Shown: positions 8,080 through 8,714 of the stretch, piece after piece
Layout of the letters: every line of letters begins with the position of its first letter
Numbering within the stretch: the first letter of the stretch is position 1
Origin: DASROJ01 sp035646975
GTDB taxonomy: Bacteria > Acidobacteriota > Polarisedimenticolia > JACPZX01 > DASXTC01
Direction of reading: 5' to 3'
Length of the DNA: 8,714 nt
Assembly (NCBI GenBank): GCA_035646975.1
Contig: DASROJ010000292.1
Coordinates: 1 to 8,714, forward strand
Program-made: the position numbers and the translations under genes
Notes under the pieces: generated by a model
Seen by the model: the letters and a program-made list of their open reading frames with translations, nothing else
Told to the model about the DNA's origin: nothing
Databases searched by the model: none

Positions 8080-8714
8080 GGATCACCGCCTCCTCGAGAA
8101 TCGGATCGTGCGCCGGCAGCAACGGCATCCGCGCCAGCTGCCGGCAGAACAGGTGAATCCAGAGTCCACCCAGACCCGCCGCGGCAGCGGCGTCCATCCA
8201 GTGCAGCGCGAGCCCGTCGCCGCCGAACGCCGGTGTGATCATCCACCACGAGTCCACCAGCCGCATCGCCAGCACCAGCAGCGCCACCCGCAGCAGCCGT
8301 TGCGCGTCGCGCTTGATCCGGCGCATGAGCAGCAGCCCGAACGGCAGGGCGAAATGCAGCACGATCACGGCAAGACCGACCCACTGCCATCCCCCGCGGG
8401 TGCGGCGCAGGTACCACGGAATCTCCTCGGGAAGGTTTCCCGACCAGATGATGAGGAATTGAGACAACGCAAAATAAGCCCATACCATCACGAAAGTGAA
8501 CAGCAGCTTGCCGAGATCGTGCATGCGTGCCGGAGTGGCCGCTTCGGCCAGCGCGCTCGACGGCGCGGTGCGGACCAGCAGCGCGGCCATCGCGATCACG
8601 AAGCTGAAGGCGGACACCGCCTGCCCGGAGATCAGCAGCGGCCCGAAGATGGTCGAGGACCATCGCGGCTCGAGCGACATCACCCAGTCCACCGAAGCGA
8701 ACGTCATCGTCAGG
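8066..8714 (-). CDS. actF: Alternative complex III subunit ActF, 3' part
   Basis: The C-terminal part of an integral membrane subunit of alternative complex III, a quinol:electron-acceptor oxidoreductase that replaces cytochrome bc1. The frame is open to the window edge (codons for Leu-Thr precede the methionine at 8707), so that methionine is internal and the gene is cut by the window. Landmarks counted from it are FASVDWVMSLEP (3-14), HDLGKLLFTFVMVWAYFALS (63-82), SQFLIIWSGNLPEEIPWYLRR (82-102, conserved periplasmic loop) and RLVDSWWMITPAF (149-161). Several membrane helices are visible at about 19-45, 65-90, 108-128, 137-157 and 172-190. It ends with a TGA inside the start region of the next gene. 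The rest of the act operon should lie to the right of the window. Confidence 0.93.
   Translation of the reverse strand, partial: LTMTFASVDWVMSLEPRWSSTIFGPLLISGQAVSAFSFVIAMAALLVRTAPSSALAEAATPARMHDLGKLLFTFVMVWAYFALSQFLIIWSGNLPEEIPWYLRRTRGGWQWVGLAVIVLHFALPFGLLLMRRIKRDAQRLLRVALLVLAMRLVDSWWMITPAFGGDGLALHWMDAAAAAGLGGLWIHLFCRQLARMPLLPAHDPILEEAVIHGSV

Overview
The window is a GC-rich stretch of bacterial chromosome dominated by an aerobic respiratory gene cluster. From about 2996 to the right edge, the minus strand carries a tightly packed operon, transcribed right to left: the 3' end of actF (alternative complex III quinone-binding subunit), a small single-pass membrane protein, a SCO copper chaperone, then ctaC-ctaD-ctaE-ctaF encoding a caa3-type cytochrome c oxidase. 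Neighbouring genes overlap by 1 to 14 bases, or are separated by 13 bases between sco and ctaC, so they are almost certainly co-transcribed. The upstream act genes and the operon promoter lie outside the window.

The genes fit one pathway. Alternative complex III oxidises quinol. Electrons pass to the cytochrome c domain fused to subunit II, then to CuA, heme a and the heme a3/CuB centre of subunit I, where oxygen is reduced and protons are pumped. SCO delivers copper to CuA. Subunit I has the YSHP motif of A2-type heme-copper oxidases in place of the HPEVY glutamate of A1-type enzymes. Heme A synthesis genes (ctaA, ctaB) and the CuB chaperone ctaG are not in the window.

The left part differs. 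A stand-alone CheY-like response regulator (101-466, minus) is divergent from a three-gene plus-strand unit: a secreted putative serine hydrolase with an N-terminal secreted-protein module (705-2264), a secreted helical protein of unknown function (2274-3104), and a small DUF5522 protein (3104-3340). This unit runs head-on into the oxidase operon. The ctaF reading frame does not stop at the usual place and stays open through the whole DUF5522 gene on the opposite strand.

The organism is not identifiable with certainty. High GC, the alternative complex III plus A2-type caa3 pairing, the secreted module in the 519-residue protein and the response regulator subtype suggest an Acidobacteriota-, Myxococcota- or Gemmatimonadota-like environmental bacterium (inference). 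I see no RNA genes, CRISPR arrays, insertion sequences or phage genes. The core is a known respiratory system. The less-explored parts are the hydrolase/helical protein/DUF5522 unit, the conserved small membrane protein, and the ctaF 3' anomaly.
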